A stretch of DNA of 64,000 nucleotides from Chryseobacterium sp. 39-10 (GTDB lineage: Bacteria; Bacteroidota; Bacteroidia; Flavobacteriales; Weeksellaceae): NCBI GenBank assembly GCA_001898255.1, contig MKTK01000011.1, positions 21,009 to 85,008 of the forward strand, given 5' to 3'. The position numbers and the translations under genes are program-made. Positions 28,383 to 37,518 of this stretch are shown here, one piece after another. Position 1 is the first letter of the stretch. Each line of letters opens with the position of its first letter. The notes under the pieces were generated by a model. That model did not search any database. It was not told the origin of the DNA and saw nothing but the letters and a program-made list of their open reading frames with translations.

Positions 28383-29261
28383 TTACCCATTAACAGCTTC
28401 AACTTTCTCGACTAAGTCGGGAACAAACTGTTTCAGGATATTTTCAATGCCTCCCTTCAATGTAGCGGTAGAGCTTGGGCATCCGGAACACGCCCCTTGA
28501 AGCAGCATTTTTGCGGTTTTGTTTTCTTCATCATATTCAATGAGTGATATTTTTCCGCCATCGCCTTCTACTGCCGGCGCAACGTACTCATTCAGAATAT
28601 CCGATATCTTCTGTTCGTTTTCGTTATAATCACGATTAATGATTTTCTCAACGGGATTTTCGTGTTTTGATGCTTCGATGTTTGAGATCTTGCCGCCTTT
28701 CTGCAAATAATCGGCAACGAAAGCACGAACGGGAACCATCACTTCATGCCACTGATAGGTATCGTCTTTGGTAATGGCCACGAAATTATCCGAAATAAAA
28801 ACCTGCACGGCAAATTCAAATTCATTAAAGATCGCCTTTGCCAAAGGCACATCATCAGCTTCATCTCTTGATTTTACTTCAATGAAACCTTCAAGCAAAA
28901 ATTTATTCGAAACAAACTTCATCACGTTCGGATTTGGTGTCATTTCCGAGTAAACCTGGTAAAGCTCTTTTTTCTTCTGCAGATAAATTCTGGGATTTGC
29001 CAGCAATTCGTCCTCAATTACTCCCTTTAAACTTTCGGCAACATCTTCCCATTGCACTGCGTCTTGCTTTGCTATAGCCACAAAATTAGCAGTGATGAAA
29101 ATTCTTTCCACAAACGGATACTTCAAAAGCTCCTGTGCCATAGGAACTTCGGAAAGGTCGCTGTCACGGTCCAGTTCTAAAGAGCCCGGAATAAGGTTGT
29201 AGTTGGCTACAAATTTCATGACTTTCGGATTCTCCGTAGGTTCTATGATGATGTTTGTCAT
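28383..29261 (-). CDS. NifU-like iron-sulfur scaffold with two Nfu N-terminal domains
   Basis: A 292-residue protein starting at ATG 29261 (MTNIIIEPTENP); an upstream TTG is less likely. Two copies of the Nfu N-terminal domain are seen: PTENPKVMKFVANYNLIPGS and, after about 120 residues, a second PNPNVMKFVSNKFLLEGF. A C-terminal NifU domain follows, with the cluster-binding CSGCPSS (CxxC). The family assembles or carries [4Fe-4S] clusters for target enzymes. The duplicated N-domain is common in Bacteroidota. It is probably its own transcription unit, upstream of hemH on the same strand. Confidence 0.92.
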   Translation of the reverse strand: MTNIIIEPTENPKVMKFVANYNLIPGSLELDRDSDLSEVPMAQELLKYPFVERIFITANFVAIAKQDAVQWEDVAESLKGVIEDELLANPRIYLQKKKELYQVYSEMTPNPNVMKFVSNKFLLEGFIEVKSRDEADDVPLAKAIFNEFEFAVQVFISDNFVAITKDDTYQWHEVMVPVRAFVADYLQKGGKISNIEASKHENPVEKIINRDYNENEQKISDILNEYVAPAVEGDGGKISLIEYDEENKTAKMLLQGACSGCPSSTATLKGGIENILKQFVPDLVEKVEAVNG

Positions 29262-29282
29262 TTTATTTTTAAATTTGAGATG

Positions 29283-29290
29283 CAAAAATA
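29283..29290 (-). promoter_or_regulatory. Candidate -7 box of the NifU-like gene
   Basis: TATTTTTG on the minus strand (29290-29283), 22 nt before the ATG; a -33 element is not clear. Confidence 0.4.
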
Positions 29291-29377
29291 CGGATAAAAT
29301 TACGGATGTAAAATCTCTTTAGTAGATATCATCAATCCCTTAAAAATCAATTATCAATTAATATCAATATAGTTAGT

Positions 29378-29890
29378 ATGGCAATTATACGCGAGCTCTT
29401 AGGCAAAACACCTCAAATTGGTGAAGGAACATTTCTGGCAGAAACCGCTACTGTGATCGGTGATGTAGTGATGGGTAAACAATGTAGTGTTTGGTACAAT
29501 GCGGTCATTCGTGGCGATGTGCATTCCATTAGGATGGGCGATAAGGTGAATGTTCAGGACAACGCGATGTTGCACTGCACTTACGAAAAATTCCCACTCA
29601 ACATCGGCAATAATGTATCGATTGGACATAATGCCATCGTTCACGGATGCACGATTCAGGACAATGTGTTAATCGGCATGGGCGCCATTGTGATGGACGA
29701 TTGCTTGGTAGAGAGCAACTCTATTGTGGGTGCAGGATCGGTGGTGACGCAGGGAACACATATAAAGTCCGGTGAAGTTTGGGGCGGTGTGCCTGCAAGA
29801 AAAATTAAAGATATTTCCGCTGAATTACTGGAAGGCGAGGTGAACCGCATCGCTAATAATTATGTGAAATATTCGTCTTGGTACGAATAA
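29378..29890 (+). CDS. Gamma-type carbonic anhydrase family protein
   Basis: A 170-residue left-handed beta-helix protein of the YrdA/Cam type. Hexapeptide repeats run through most of the chain. Three histidines at H66, H84 and H89 match the zinc or iron ligands of gamma-carbonic anhydrases, including the five-residue spacing of the last two. RGDVHSIRMGDKVNVQDNAM is the conserved family segment. Many homologues bind metal but have weak or no carbonic anhydrase activity, so the reaction is not certain. The ATG follows an AT-rich leader. Confidence 0.9.
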   Translation: MAIIRELLGKTPQIGEGTFLAETATVIGDVVMGKQCSVWYNAVIRGDVHSIRMGDKVNVQDNAMLHCTYEKFPLNIGNNVSIGHNAIVHGCTIQDNVLIGMGAIVMDDCLVESNSIVGAGSVVTQGTHIKSGEVWGGVPARKIKDISAELLEGEVNRIANNYVKYSSWYE

Positions 29891-29957
29891 TGAAGCATAA
29901 CCTACAGCAATGAACTTTAAAAAAGAGTCGATCTTGGTTGTTTTGTAATTTTTAGAA

Positions 29958-30908
29958 ATGAAAAAAATAAAGGAAATCGTTGGGCTGTTGAGGGAAACCT
30001 TTACGCAATGGAATAAATCTTCTGCTGCGGCAGACTCTGCCGGTATTGCCTACAACGCTATTTTTTCCTTGCCAGGTCTTTTGATTATCGTGATATGGAT
30101 TGCCGGATTTTTCTTCGCTGATGAAGCGATTCGTGGTGAGATTAATCGCCAAGTAAGCGAAGTGGCAGGAGAAGAAATTGGCAACAGTATTCAGGACATG
30201 GTTCGCAGCGCCGTTTGGGATCGGGAAAATGTATGGATGAAGATCATTGGTGTTTTTTCACTGGTTTTCGGGGCAACGACTTTGTTTTTTCAAATGCAAA
30301 AAAGTTTAAATGAGTTGTGGGGCGTGGAGGCCGCGCCCAAAAGGGCGCTCCAGAAATATGTGCTCGATCGGGCCAATTCACTGGGGATGATTCTCATCAT
30401 TTCCTTTTTGCTTCTCATCAGCATGATGCTTACTTCTGTGCTGGGCATTGCAAGCAACTGGATTACTACCGAGTTTGGTTTAGAGACATTTATACTGATT
30501 CAGGTGGTTAACTTTTCTGTCAGTTTTGTGGTGGTTACCCTTCTTTTTGGTTTAATGTTTAAAATTTTACCCGATGTGGAAATACGATGGAATTCCGTTT
30601 GGATTGGGGCAATTGTTACTGCATTCTTATTTACCATTGGTAAATTCTTAATCGGTATTTACTTCGAAATTGCCAAGCCTACATCCGTTTTTGGTGCGGC
30701 GGGAACCATTATTTTGCTGATGATGTGGATCAATTATTCCTGTCAGTTGGTTTTCTTTGGTGCAGAGTTCACCAAAGTGTATGCAATTAAGAAAGGATAT
30801 TCCATTCGTCCTTCCAAATTTGCCAAATGGAACGCCGAAAAGTTACAGCAGAACATCTTAGAACAGCGAGAAGGGGAAGCCCATGCCAACGAAAGTAAAA
30901 CCAGCTGA
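29958..30908 (+). CDS. YihY/UPF0761 family inner-membrane protein
   Basis: A 316-residue protein with six hydrophobic segments, matching the YihY ('BrkB') family. Diagnostic points: AADSAGIAYNAIFSLPGLLII in the first membrane helix, NELWGVEAAPKRAL in a loop, LPDVEIRWNSVWIGAIVTA, and YGAAGT-like FGAAGTIILLMMWINYSCQLVFFGAEFTKVYA near the end. The old 'ribonuclease BN' and 'virulence factor' labels are not supported; the function is unknown. It is between the carbonic-anhydrase-like and helicase genes, all on the plus strand. Confidence 0.88.
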   Translation: MKKIKEIVGLLRETFTQWNKSSAAADSAGIAYNAIFSLPGLLIIVIWIAGFFFADEAIRGEINRQVSEVAGEEIGNSIQDMVRSAVWDRENVWMKIIGVFSLVFGATTLFFQMQKSLNELWGVEAAPKRALQKYVLDRANSLGMILIISFLLLISMMLTSVLGIASNWITTEFGLETFILIQVVNFSVSFVVVTLLFGLMFKILPDVEIRWNSVWIGAIVTAFLFTIGKFLIGIYFEIAKPTSVFGAAGTIILLMMWINYSCQLVFFGAEFTKVYAIKKGYSIRPSKFAKWNAEKLQQNILEQREGEAHANESKTS

Positions 30909-31017
30909 TATCCCCTGATCTACCCTTTATTTTTTTCAGCGAAATGTGAGGGTGAAGTACTTTTCTTTAACCAACAGCCAACAGGCAATACTCAAACATT
31001 TTCAGTAATTTTGAGGG

Positions 31018-33150
31018 ATGAATGAATCGCTCTTCAATCTTGCCGAACATACCAACAGAAGTATCTTCCTCACCGGGAAAGCAGGGACAGGGAAAACGAC
31101 TTTTCTGAACGACTTCGTCCGGAAAACACACAAAAAGCATATTGTGGTGGCGCCTACCGGAATTGCAGCCATCAATGCAGGTGGCGTTACGATTCACTCC
31201 ATGTTTGGTTTGCCGCCACGCACCTTTGTGCCCACAACAGACAGAATTGATGGCAATCTTGCAATGAACATTGCCGATTTGATGCATCATTTCAAATACC
31301 GGAAAGATAAACAAAAACTCCTTCGCGAAATCGACATGGTCATCATTGATGAGGTTTCCATGCTGCGCGCCGATGTTCTGGACATGATGGATTTTGCGCT
31401 TCGTTTTGTACGTCGGAATCAGCAAAAGTTTGGAGGAGTACAGATGTTGTTGATAGGCGATTTGTACCAGCTTCCGCCCGTGGTGCGCGACGAAAATTTA
31501 CTGAGTCAATACTATGATTCACCCTTCTTTTTCGATAGTTGGGCGCTGAAGGAAGTGCCGCTAATTACCATAGAACTTACCACTGTTTACCGCCAAAAGG
31601 ACGAGAAGTTTTTGGATATTCTCAACGAAATTCGGGATGGCGAAATTCGTGACATCGACTTCGATACACTCAATGAAAGATACATCCCCGATTTTGAGCC
31701 CACTGATGAACCGTATGTTTATCTCACTTCTCACAACCGAATGGCGGATGAAATTAACAGAAAAAAATTAGTAGAGCTGCCTGGAAAGTCCAGCTTTTTT
31801 AAAGCTGATATTGTCGGCGATTTTAATGAGAACCAATATCCAAACGATGAAACGCTGGAATTGAAAGTGGGTGCGCAAATTATGTTCATCCGAAACGATG
31901 CCAGTGGTGAAAAACGGTATTTTAACGGGAAACTTGCCGAAATAATGGAGCTGGATGATCAGGGAATCACCGTGCTTATTGATGGAGAAGATGAAGTTTA
32001 TACCCTGAAGAAGGAAGTATGGGAGCAAAAGCGCTATGCAATGGATGATCAAAAAAACATTACTGAGAAGGTTTTGGGGAGTTTCAAACAATATCCCATT
32101 CGTTTGGCGTGGGCGGTTACCATTCATAAAAGTCAGGGACTTACTTTTGACCGGCTCATTATCGATGCCGGAAAATCCTTTGCTTCAGGACAAGTCTATG
32201 TCGCGCTTTCTCGTTGCCGTACCCTGGAAGGAATTGTGTTAAAGTCCAGAATTACCGCCGACGTGATTTTTGCCGACCGAAGAGTCGCAAAGTTTCAAGA
32301 TGAAACCCATGCTAACGATCGTGTGGAGGAAATCCTGAATGCCGAAAAGTTTGATTACAGCATCAGGAAAATATTGAATAAACTGGATTGCACTTGGTTT
32401 ACTGCTTCGCTTTTGGGTTGGAATCATGCCGCGTCAAAAAGTAAATCAATCGATAATGACGCAGCAAAAATGCTGTACCAAGCGATGAAAGCGGAGGCGG
32501 ATAATTTTAGTTCTATTTTTAAAAAATTCGAGAGCATCATCCGTCAGAAAACCCGTAGATTTATACTGGGAGATGAGCAGTGGGATGAGATTGAGAACAA
32601 ATGCCGCGGTGCAGTCAATTTCTTTTTTACGCAAGTTAATGAAAAGTTCTTCAGGCCATTGTTCGAATTTTATGCACAGTCTAAAGCAGTAAAAGGACTC
32701 AAACAATACAATGAGGATTTTCGTGTGTTTCTGGATGATCTGGAAGATTACCTGAACGATTTAAAAGGCATTTATCTTTTGGATGTGAAGCTCTTCGATG
32801 CCGAAAACGAAGTGAAAATCTCAACAAAAGTAGCCAAAGTTCCTTCGCATATTCTCAGTTTTCAATTGTTTGAGGAAGGTAAAAGCATACCTGAAATAGC
32901 CCGTGAACGCGGTTTAGTAACAGAAACCATTTTCGGCCATTTGGCTAAATTCGCATCTCTGGGTTTGCTGGATCTTAGCAGGATTCTTCCGAAAGAGAAA
33001 ATTAAAATTTTTGAAAAAGAATTCCAAAATGCAGATTTGCATTCGTCCCTAAACGACTGGAAAAGCGCGCTGCCTAAAGAGTTTGAATTTAATGAAATCC
33101 GTTTGTTGCTCAATCATTACATGAGAGAATCCAACGAAGAGACCGATTAA
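31018..33150 (+). CDS. Pif1/RecD-like SF1 helicase with C-terminal helix-turn-helix
   Basis: A 710-residue DNA helicase. Walker A is GKAGTGKTT (residues 20-28), Walker B is MVIIDEVSML, and motif III GDLYQLPPV follows, as in Pif1. The C-terminal helicase motifs include AWAVTIHKSQGLTFDRLIIDAG and VYVALSRCRTLEGI. The last 110 residues include an HTH_40-like winged helix (FEEGKSIPEIARERGLV, then TIFGHLAKF), as in RQC-type modules. It probably unwinds DNA 5'-3' during replication or repair. A TAATTTTG box ends only 5 nt before the ATG, so if used the mRNA would be almost leaderless. Confidence 0.88.
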   Translation: MNESLFNLAEHTNRSIFLTGKAGTGKTTFLNDFVRKTHKKHIVVAPTGIAAINAGGVTIHSMFGLPPRTFVPTTDRIDGNLAMNIADLMHHFKYRKDKQKLLREIDMVIIDEVSMLRADVLDMMDFALRFVRRNQQKFGGVQMLLIGDLYQLPPVVRDENLLSQYYDSPFFFDSWALKEVPLITIELTTVYRQKDEKFLDILNEIRDGEIRDIDFDTLNERYIPDFEPTDEPYVYLTSHNRMADEINRKKLVELPGKSSFFKADIVGDFNENQYPNDETLELKVGAQIMFIRNDASGEKRYFNGKLAEIMELDDQGITVLIDGEDEVYTLKKEVWEQKRYAMDDQKNITEKVLGSFKQYPIRLAWAVTIHKSQGLTFDRLIIDAGKSFASGQVYVALSRCRTLEGIVLKSRITADVIFADRRVAKFQDETHANDRVEEILNAEKFDYSIRKILNKLDCTWFTASLLGWNHAASKSKSIDNDAAKMLYQAMKAEADNFSSIFKKFESIIRQKTRRFILGDEQWDEIENKCRGAVNFFFTQVNEKFFRPLFEFYAQSKAVKGLKQYNEDFRVFLDDLEDYLNDLKGIYLLDVKLFDAENEVKISTKVAKVPSHILSFQLFEEGKSIPEIARERGLVTETIFGHLAKFASLGLLDLSRILPKEKIKIFEKEFQNADLHSSLNDWKSALPKEFEFNEIRLLLNHYMRESNEETD

Positions 33151-33152
33151 AA

Positions 33153-34787
33153 TCAACTTTTTTTCTTCCGCGCCTGGTACTTCTTAATGATGGTGTAAAA
33201 AACCAAAAAGCCAAGAACAAAGATCGAAATTCGTGAAAGCAAATCACCGGTTCTGCTGTAAAAAGTCTTTGTGTCGTAGAGATTGATTTTTGCAAAAAGT
33301 GCCGTTTGATCGCCATACAGTGTGTCGGCCAACACATCGCCCCTTGCGTTGATGTGGGCAGAAATACCGCTGTTGGCAGACCGCGCAATTTCGCGACGAG
33401 TTTCTATCGCGCGAAGCCGCGCATAAGACATCAGTTGCTCATGTCCCTGCGTAACGCCCCACCAAGAATCGTTGGTCATAATGGCCAGGAAATTTGCTCC
33501 TTTTTTCACGTAATCGGTAGTGAATTCGCCATAAATACTTTCATAGCAAATAATGGGTGCGAGTTGACCAGCATTAAATGGATTAGTGAAAACTTTTCGT
33601 TCAGGATCCGTGGCAAGTGATGAAACGGTGCCTCCCAAGTTGAGCATCGCATCGCCTAAAATTGGCTTCAATACGTTGATATAGGGAAAAATCTCCACAC
33701 CAGGAACGAGCTTTCCTTTGTGATAAACCTCCACTTTTTGATTTGGAATTATTTGTACAGCACTGTTATAACTGTCCACAAAAGAACCGTCCGATACCTC
33801 GTAAGAAGTTGCCGTTTTTTCTGCCGGATTATGGTAAAATTTGTGCGAAGAGATGCCGGTCACAAAAGCAGATTTGGGATGTTGGCTGAGGAAATTTTTG
33901 ATGCTGTTCAGCAGTTGGCTGTTTTCGAAGCCACGTTCTGAAATGGAACCATAGCCGGGAAGTGAGGTTTCCGGGCCAATGTAATAATCAATTTTTCCTT
34001 TTGAATTTTGCGCTGCCAAAGTGAGCAGATCATTGAGGATGGTAATGCTGTCTTTGGAATATTTTTCGGCGTAAGGATCAAGTTCCGGCTGCAGCATTAA
34101 TACATTCACCGAACCTATGGGTTTTTCATTAAACTGATTGTATTTAATAACGGAAACCAGCATGGGCAGAACAACGGCCAATACCAAAACCGAAGTGTTG
34201 ACGATGAGTGATTTGCGTTTTCTGCCGGCTTCCCAAATTCTTAAAGTATAAAATGCATAAACATTTATAAGTAAAATCCAGAAGCTGCCTCCTGTGGCGC
34301 CCAAACTATCGTACCACTGAATGAGTTTTGGGTAATCCGAAAAAACATTTCCCAAGTTGAGCCATGGCCAGGTTAACTCCCAGCTCAGATGAAATTTCTC
34401 GAAACTCATCCATATGGCAACAAAAAAAACAAGTCCCCAATAGGTGCCTTGCGCATTTTTGTACCAATGATACAGTTGAAAAACCAATGAATACAACAAC
34501 GAATTTACAATCACAGGAAACAAAACCGCCATAAGGGAATGGGTGCCGTCCGGATTTTTGGAGCCATAAAGCCATCCGGTTGTTACAATATTCCAGATCA
34601 CAAAACAGAGGTAACTGAGGCCAAAAACAACCCAACCTTTATGTTTGAAATTTGAAAATTTGGAGATGTCGTGTTCCATCATCAGCAACGGAACCAGCGC
34701 CACAAAGATGAAAAACGGCACGCCGTATGTAGGCCACGAAATGCTGAGAAGTACCGCCGATAAAAGCGAGAGAAAGATATATTTCAT
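33153..34787 (-). CDS. lnt: Apolipoprotein N-acyltransferase
   Basis: A 544-residue inner-membrane enzyme that adds the third acyl chain to bacterial lipoproteins. About seven N-terminal membrane helices are followed by a periplasmic nitrilase-like domain. The catalytic triad is visible: E273 (GPETSLPG), K357 (YHKGKLVPG) and C414 (IICYESIYG). A last helix lies near the C-terminus. The gene is downstream of folB on the same strand, about 100 nt away across a hairpin, and is convergent with the helicase (2 nt between ends). Confidence 0.95.
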   Translation of the reverse strand: MKYIFLSLLSAVLLSISWPTYGVPFFIFVALVPLLMMEHDISKFSNFKHKGWVVFGLSYLCFVIWNIVTTGWLYGSKNPDGTHSLMAVLFPVIVNSLLYSLVFQLYHWYKNAQGTYWGLVFFVAIWMSFEKFHLSWELTWPWLNLGNVFSDYPKLIQWYDSLGATGGSFWILLINVYAFYTLRIWEAGRKRKSLIVNTSVLVLAVVLPMLVSVIKYNQFNEKPIGSVNVLMLQPELDPYAEKYSKDSITILNDLLTLAAQNSKGKIDYYIGPETSLPGYGSISERGFENSQLLNSIKNFLSQHPKSAFVTGISSHKFYHNPAEKTATSYEVSDGSFVDSYNSAVQIIPNQKVEVYHKGKLVPGVEIFPYINVLKPILGDAMLNLGGTVSSLATDPERKVFTNPFNAGQLAPIICYESIYGEFTTDYVKKGANFLAIMTNDSWWGVTQGHEQLMSYARLRAIETRREIARSANSGISAHINARGDVLADTLYGDQTALFAKINLYDTKTFYSRTGDLLSRISIFVLGFLVFYTIIKKYQARKKKS

Positions 34788-34806
34788 AACGAATGAGCTT
34801 TACAAA

Positions 34807-34827
34807 GGCAACTGATCGGCTGTTGCC
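34807..34827 (-). terminator. Hairpin between folB and lnt
   Basis: GGCAAC and GTTGCC form a perfect 6-bp stem with a 9-nt loop, followed on the minus strand by TTTG. It may end the thr-folB transcript or lie in the lnt leader. A TAAATTTG box for lnt lies just upstream (minus, 34851-34844). Confidence 0.4.
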
Positions 34828-34843
34828 ATCATTTTATGCCGCA

Positions 34844-34851
34844 CAAATTTA
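34844..34851 (-). promoter_or_regulatory. Candidate -7 box of lnt
   Basis: TAAATTTG on the minus strand, 56 nt upstream of the lnt ATG; no well-placed -33 TTG was found. Confidence 0.4.
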
Positions 34852-34887
34852 ATCAAAAATATCAAGCGCCATTTAATCTGCTATCCT

Positions 34888-35247
34888 TTAAAAGGAGCGC
34901 TCAAATTCCACGCTTGCGCCTTTCAATTCGCCTTTCATAGGAGGTGCGGTCTTGGTGATTTTTATTTTAATGAATGAAATCTTAGGGAACGCTTCGTGCA
35001 CCGCGTTCAGAATTCGTCCAGCTACATGCTCCAAAAGTTTCGACGGAATCGACATTTCTTCATGGATTATATCATTGATTTCTGCATAACTGATGGTGTC
35101 TTCCAAAGCATCAGTATCGGTGGCTTTCCACAAATCGGCATGGAGTTCGAGCGTAATCCAATAGTAGGTGCCAATAAGGTTTTCTTCCGGAAGAACCCCG
35201 TGGTGGGCGTAAATCTTAATCTCTTCTAAGATAATTTTTGAAGTCAT
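34888..35247 (-). CDS. folB: Dihydroneopterin aldolase
   Basis: A 119-residue enzyme of folate synthesis that splits dihydroneopterin into 6-hydroxymethyl-dihydropterin and glycolaldehyde. Family motifs: IYAHHGVLPEEN at the N-terminus, DTISYAEINDII in the middle, LLEHVAGRIL (the catalytic Glu of LxExxA) and KITKTAPPMKG. The start is the ATG at 35247; a TTG three codons earlier is unlikely. It lies 12 nt after thrC, so it looks like the last gene of the thr operon. That is a link not expected from pathway logic. Confidence 0.93.
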   Translation of the reverse strand: MTSKIILEEIKIYAHHGVLPEENLIGTYYWITLELHADLWKATDTDALEDTISYAEINDIIHEEMSIPSKLLEHVAGRILNAVHEAFPKISFIKIKITKTAPPMKGELKGASVEFERSF

Positions 35248-35259
35248 TGTTGTCAATCA

Positions 35260-36561
35260 TTAATGCGTTAACAAAAATCGTTTTAATTCTTCAAAATCCG
35301 GCTGAATTTCCACCGATTTTTTATCTTTTTTCATTAAATCATTTAGAGTTGCTGGGAGGTGAACCTTACATTTTGTTGCCTTTTCTACTGCTTCAGGGAA
35401 TTTCACTGGATGTGCAGTTTCCAGAATCAGCCCTTTGTTACCGGGATTTTCATGCATGAATTTTTTCAAGGCAGCGTAGGCAACTGCACCGTGTGGTTCC
35501 AATATATAATTAAATTTTTGATGAACGTCCGAGATCGTTCTCAATGTTTTCTCGTCATCAATAGCGTAGCCAGAAATGGCATCCTGCATGTCCTTAAACT
35601 GATGCTGAAACAGCTCTAGAATCCTGACGAAATTACTCGGGTTTCCGACATCCATTGCATTGGAAAGTGTTGCCACGGTTTTTTTGATTTCAAATTTTTG
35701 TGTTTTTAAATAATGGGGAACCACATCATTTTCATTGCAGCCCGCAACAAAATGTTCCACGGGAAGACCTCGGAAATAGGATAAAATTCCGGCGCAAATA
35801 TTACCGAAATTTCCACTCGGAACACTGATGACCGGTTTTTCTGAATGGTTCTGCTGCCATTGTTTCAAAGCAAGCAGATAGTAAATTTGCTGAGGAAGCC
35901 AACGCGCTACGTTGATGGAATTCGCAGAGGTAAGCAATCGCTCAGTATTGATATTTTCATCTGCAAATGCCATTTTAACCAAATCCTGACAGTCGTCAAA
36001 ACTTCCACTTACTTCCAGTGATGTAATGTTTTCGCCAAGCGCGGTGAGTTGTTGCTCCTGCACCTTGCTCACTCGGTTTTTGGGATACAGAATCACCACT
36101 TCAACGTTAGGAATTTTGTAAAATCCATTCGCCACGGCACCTCCGGTGTCCCCAGAAGTAGCCACCAAAACGGTTACTTTTCTCTTCTCATTTTTCAAAA
36201 AATAAGATAAACAACGGCTCATGAATCGGGCGCCAATATCTTTAAATGCCAACGTGGGTCCATGGAAAAGTTCTAAAACATCAATGTTTTCATTGATTTT
36301 CTTTAACGGAATTTCAAAATTGATGGTTTCGGAGACAATGGTTCTGAGGTTATATTCTGGGATTTCATCACCTACAAAGTCCTTCATGCAGCGAAAGGCG
36401 ATTTCATCATCAGAAAACTGCCCGAGATTGGCGATAAAGTCTTTGTCAAATAGAGGAATAAACTCAGGGAAAAAAAGACCTTTGTCATTGCCCTGCCCTT
36501 TAATGGTGGCTTCTTTAAAGGAAACTTTTTCGTTCTTATCTTTTAAATTATAGTATTTCAT
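35260..36561 (-). CDS. thrC: Threonine synthase
   Basis: A 433-residue PLP enzyme converting O-phosphohomoserine to threonine. The cofactor lysine is K107 in GPTLAFKDIGARFM; VATSGDTGGAVANGF binds phosphate; VPSGNFGNICAG is a further PLP-phosphate segment. The N-terminal part starts MKYYNLKDKNEKVSF as in the short (type II-like) bacterial enzymes. It is the third gene of the leftward thrA-thrB-thrC set, 30 nt after thrB, and 12 nt before folB. Control is probably by the Thr-rich leader peptide upstream of thrA. Confidence 0.97.
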   Translation of the reverse strand: MKYYNLKDKNEKVSFKEATIKGQGNDKGLFFPEFIPLFDKDFIANLGQFSDDEIAFRCMKDFVGDEIPEYNLRTIVSETINFEIPLKKINENIDVLELFHGPTLAFKDIGARFMSRCLSYFLKNEKRKVTVLVATSGDTGGAVANGFYKIPNVEVVILYPKNRVSKVQEQQLTALGENITSLEVSGSFDDCQDLVKMAFADENINTERLLTSANSINVARWLPQQIYYLLALKQWQQNHSEKPVISVPSGNFGNICAGILSYFRGLPVEHFVAGCNENDVVPHYLKTQKFEIKKTVATLSNAMDVGNPSNFVRILELFQHQFKDMQDAISGYAIDDEKTLRTISDVHQKFNYILEPHGAVAYAALKKFMHENPGNKGLILETAHPVKFPEAVEKATKCKVHLPATLNDLMKKDKKSVEIQPDFEELKRFLLTH

Positions 36562-36591
36562 TGGGACGAAGTAAGCGTTTAAAATTGGGTT

Positions 36592-37509
36592 TTAGATGAG
36601 TTTTATTCCTTCATTGTTGATTTTGGAAACGTACACCAAACTCTCAATGCCGATGGAGGTAAATTCAGCTTTCATCATTTCAACAATGTTTTGTGCAACG
36701 GTTTCGTTTTCGCTCAGCATAAAAATGGAGGGTCCTGAACCCGAAATTCCTCCACCCAAAGCCCCAAGCTCTAAGCTTCTTGTTTTAATCATATCAAATT
36801 TGGGAATAAGAATACTGCGAACAGGTTCTACAATAACGTCGTTCATGCTTCTGCCGATAAGCGCGTGGTCGTTTTTCAAAATACCAGCCACCAATCCTGC
36901 AACATTTCCCCATTGGGTTACCGCATCTTTCAGTTGAATATGTTTTTTGAGAATTTGTCGGGCATCCGATGTTTTTACTTCCACCTGGGGATGCACGGCA
37001 GCAACGTATAAATTGGGCGAACTTAAAGGAATAATATCAATAGGATCCGATGATTTCACCAATGTAATGCCACCATAAATGCAAGGGGCAATGTTGTCGG
37101 CATGGCGAACGCCGGAAGCCAATTCTTCGCCATACATGGCAAAATGGACCAGTTCTTTTTCGGAAAGCGGGTTGCCCAATAATTTGTTCAGACCAAAAGC
37201 GGCACCTGCTGCACTGGCTGCACTGGAACCCAAGCCGCTCCCGGGTTTTATGTTTTTATGAATGCTGACTTCAACACCCAAGTTCAGGTTGAGGTATTCT
37301 AAAATTTTGAGAATCACTACACCGGCTACATTTTTTTCTGGTTCGGTGGGCAAACCAAAAGAATCGGTATGATTGATGATGATTTTTGGTTCTTCTAAAA
37401 GGCGAAATTCCATTTCATCAAATGGTTCATTCATTGCCATCCCAAGAATATCGAATCCGCACACCAAATTGGCAATGGTAGCAGGAACTTTTAATTGTAT
37501 TTTTTCCAT
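36592..37509 (-). CDS. thrB: Homoserine kinase
   Basis: A 305-residue GHMP-family kinase that phosphorylates homoserine. The ATP-binding motif PGSGLGSSAASAAG spans about residues 89-102. The N-terminal segment LKVPATIANLVCGFDILGMA and the C-terminal GALGGGISGSGPSIFML (motif 3) are both intact. It lies 9 nt downstream of thrA and 30 nt upstream of thrC, so the three enzymes from aspartate to threonine share one transcript. Confidence 0.97.
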   Translation of the reverse strand: MEKIQLKVPATIANLVCGFDILGMAMNEPFDEMEFRLLEEPKIIINHTDSFGLPTEPEKNVAGVVILKILEYLNLNLGVEVSIHKNIKPGSGLGSSAASAAGAAFGLNKLLGNPLSEKELVHFAMYGEELASGVRHADNIAPCIYGGITLVKSSDPIDIIPLSSPNLYVAAVHPQVEVKTSDARQILKKHIQLKDAVTQWGNVAGLVAGILKNDHALIGRSMNDVIVEPVRSILIPKFDMIKTRSLELGALGGGISGSGPSIFMLSENETVAQNIVEMMKAEFTSIGIESLVYVSKINNEGIKLI

Positions 37510-37518
37510 TTTTAATTT

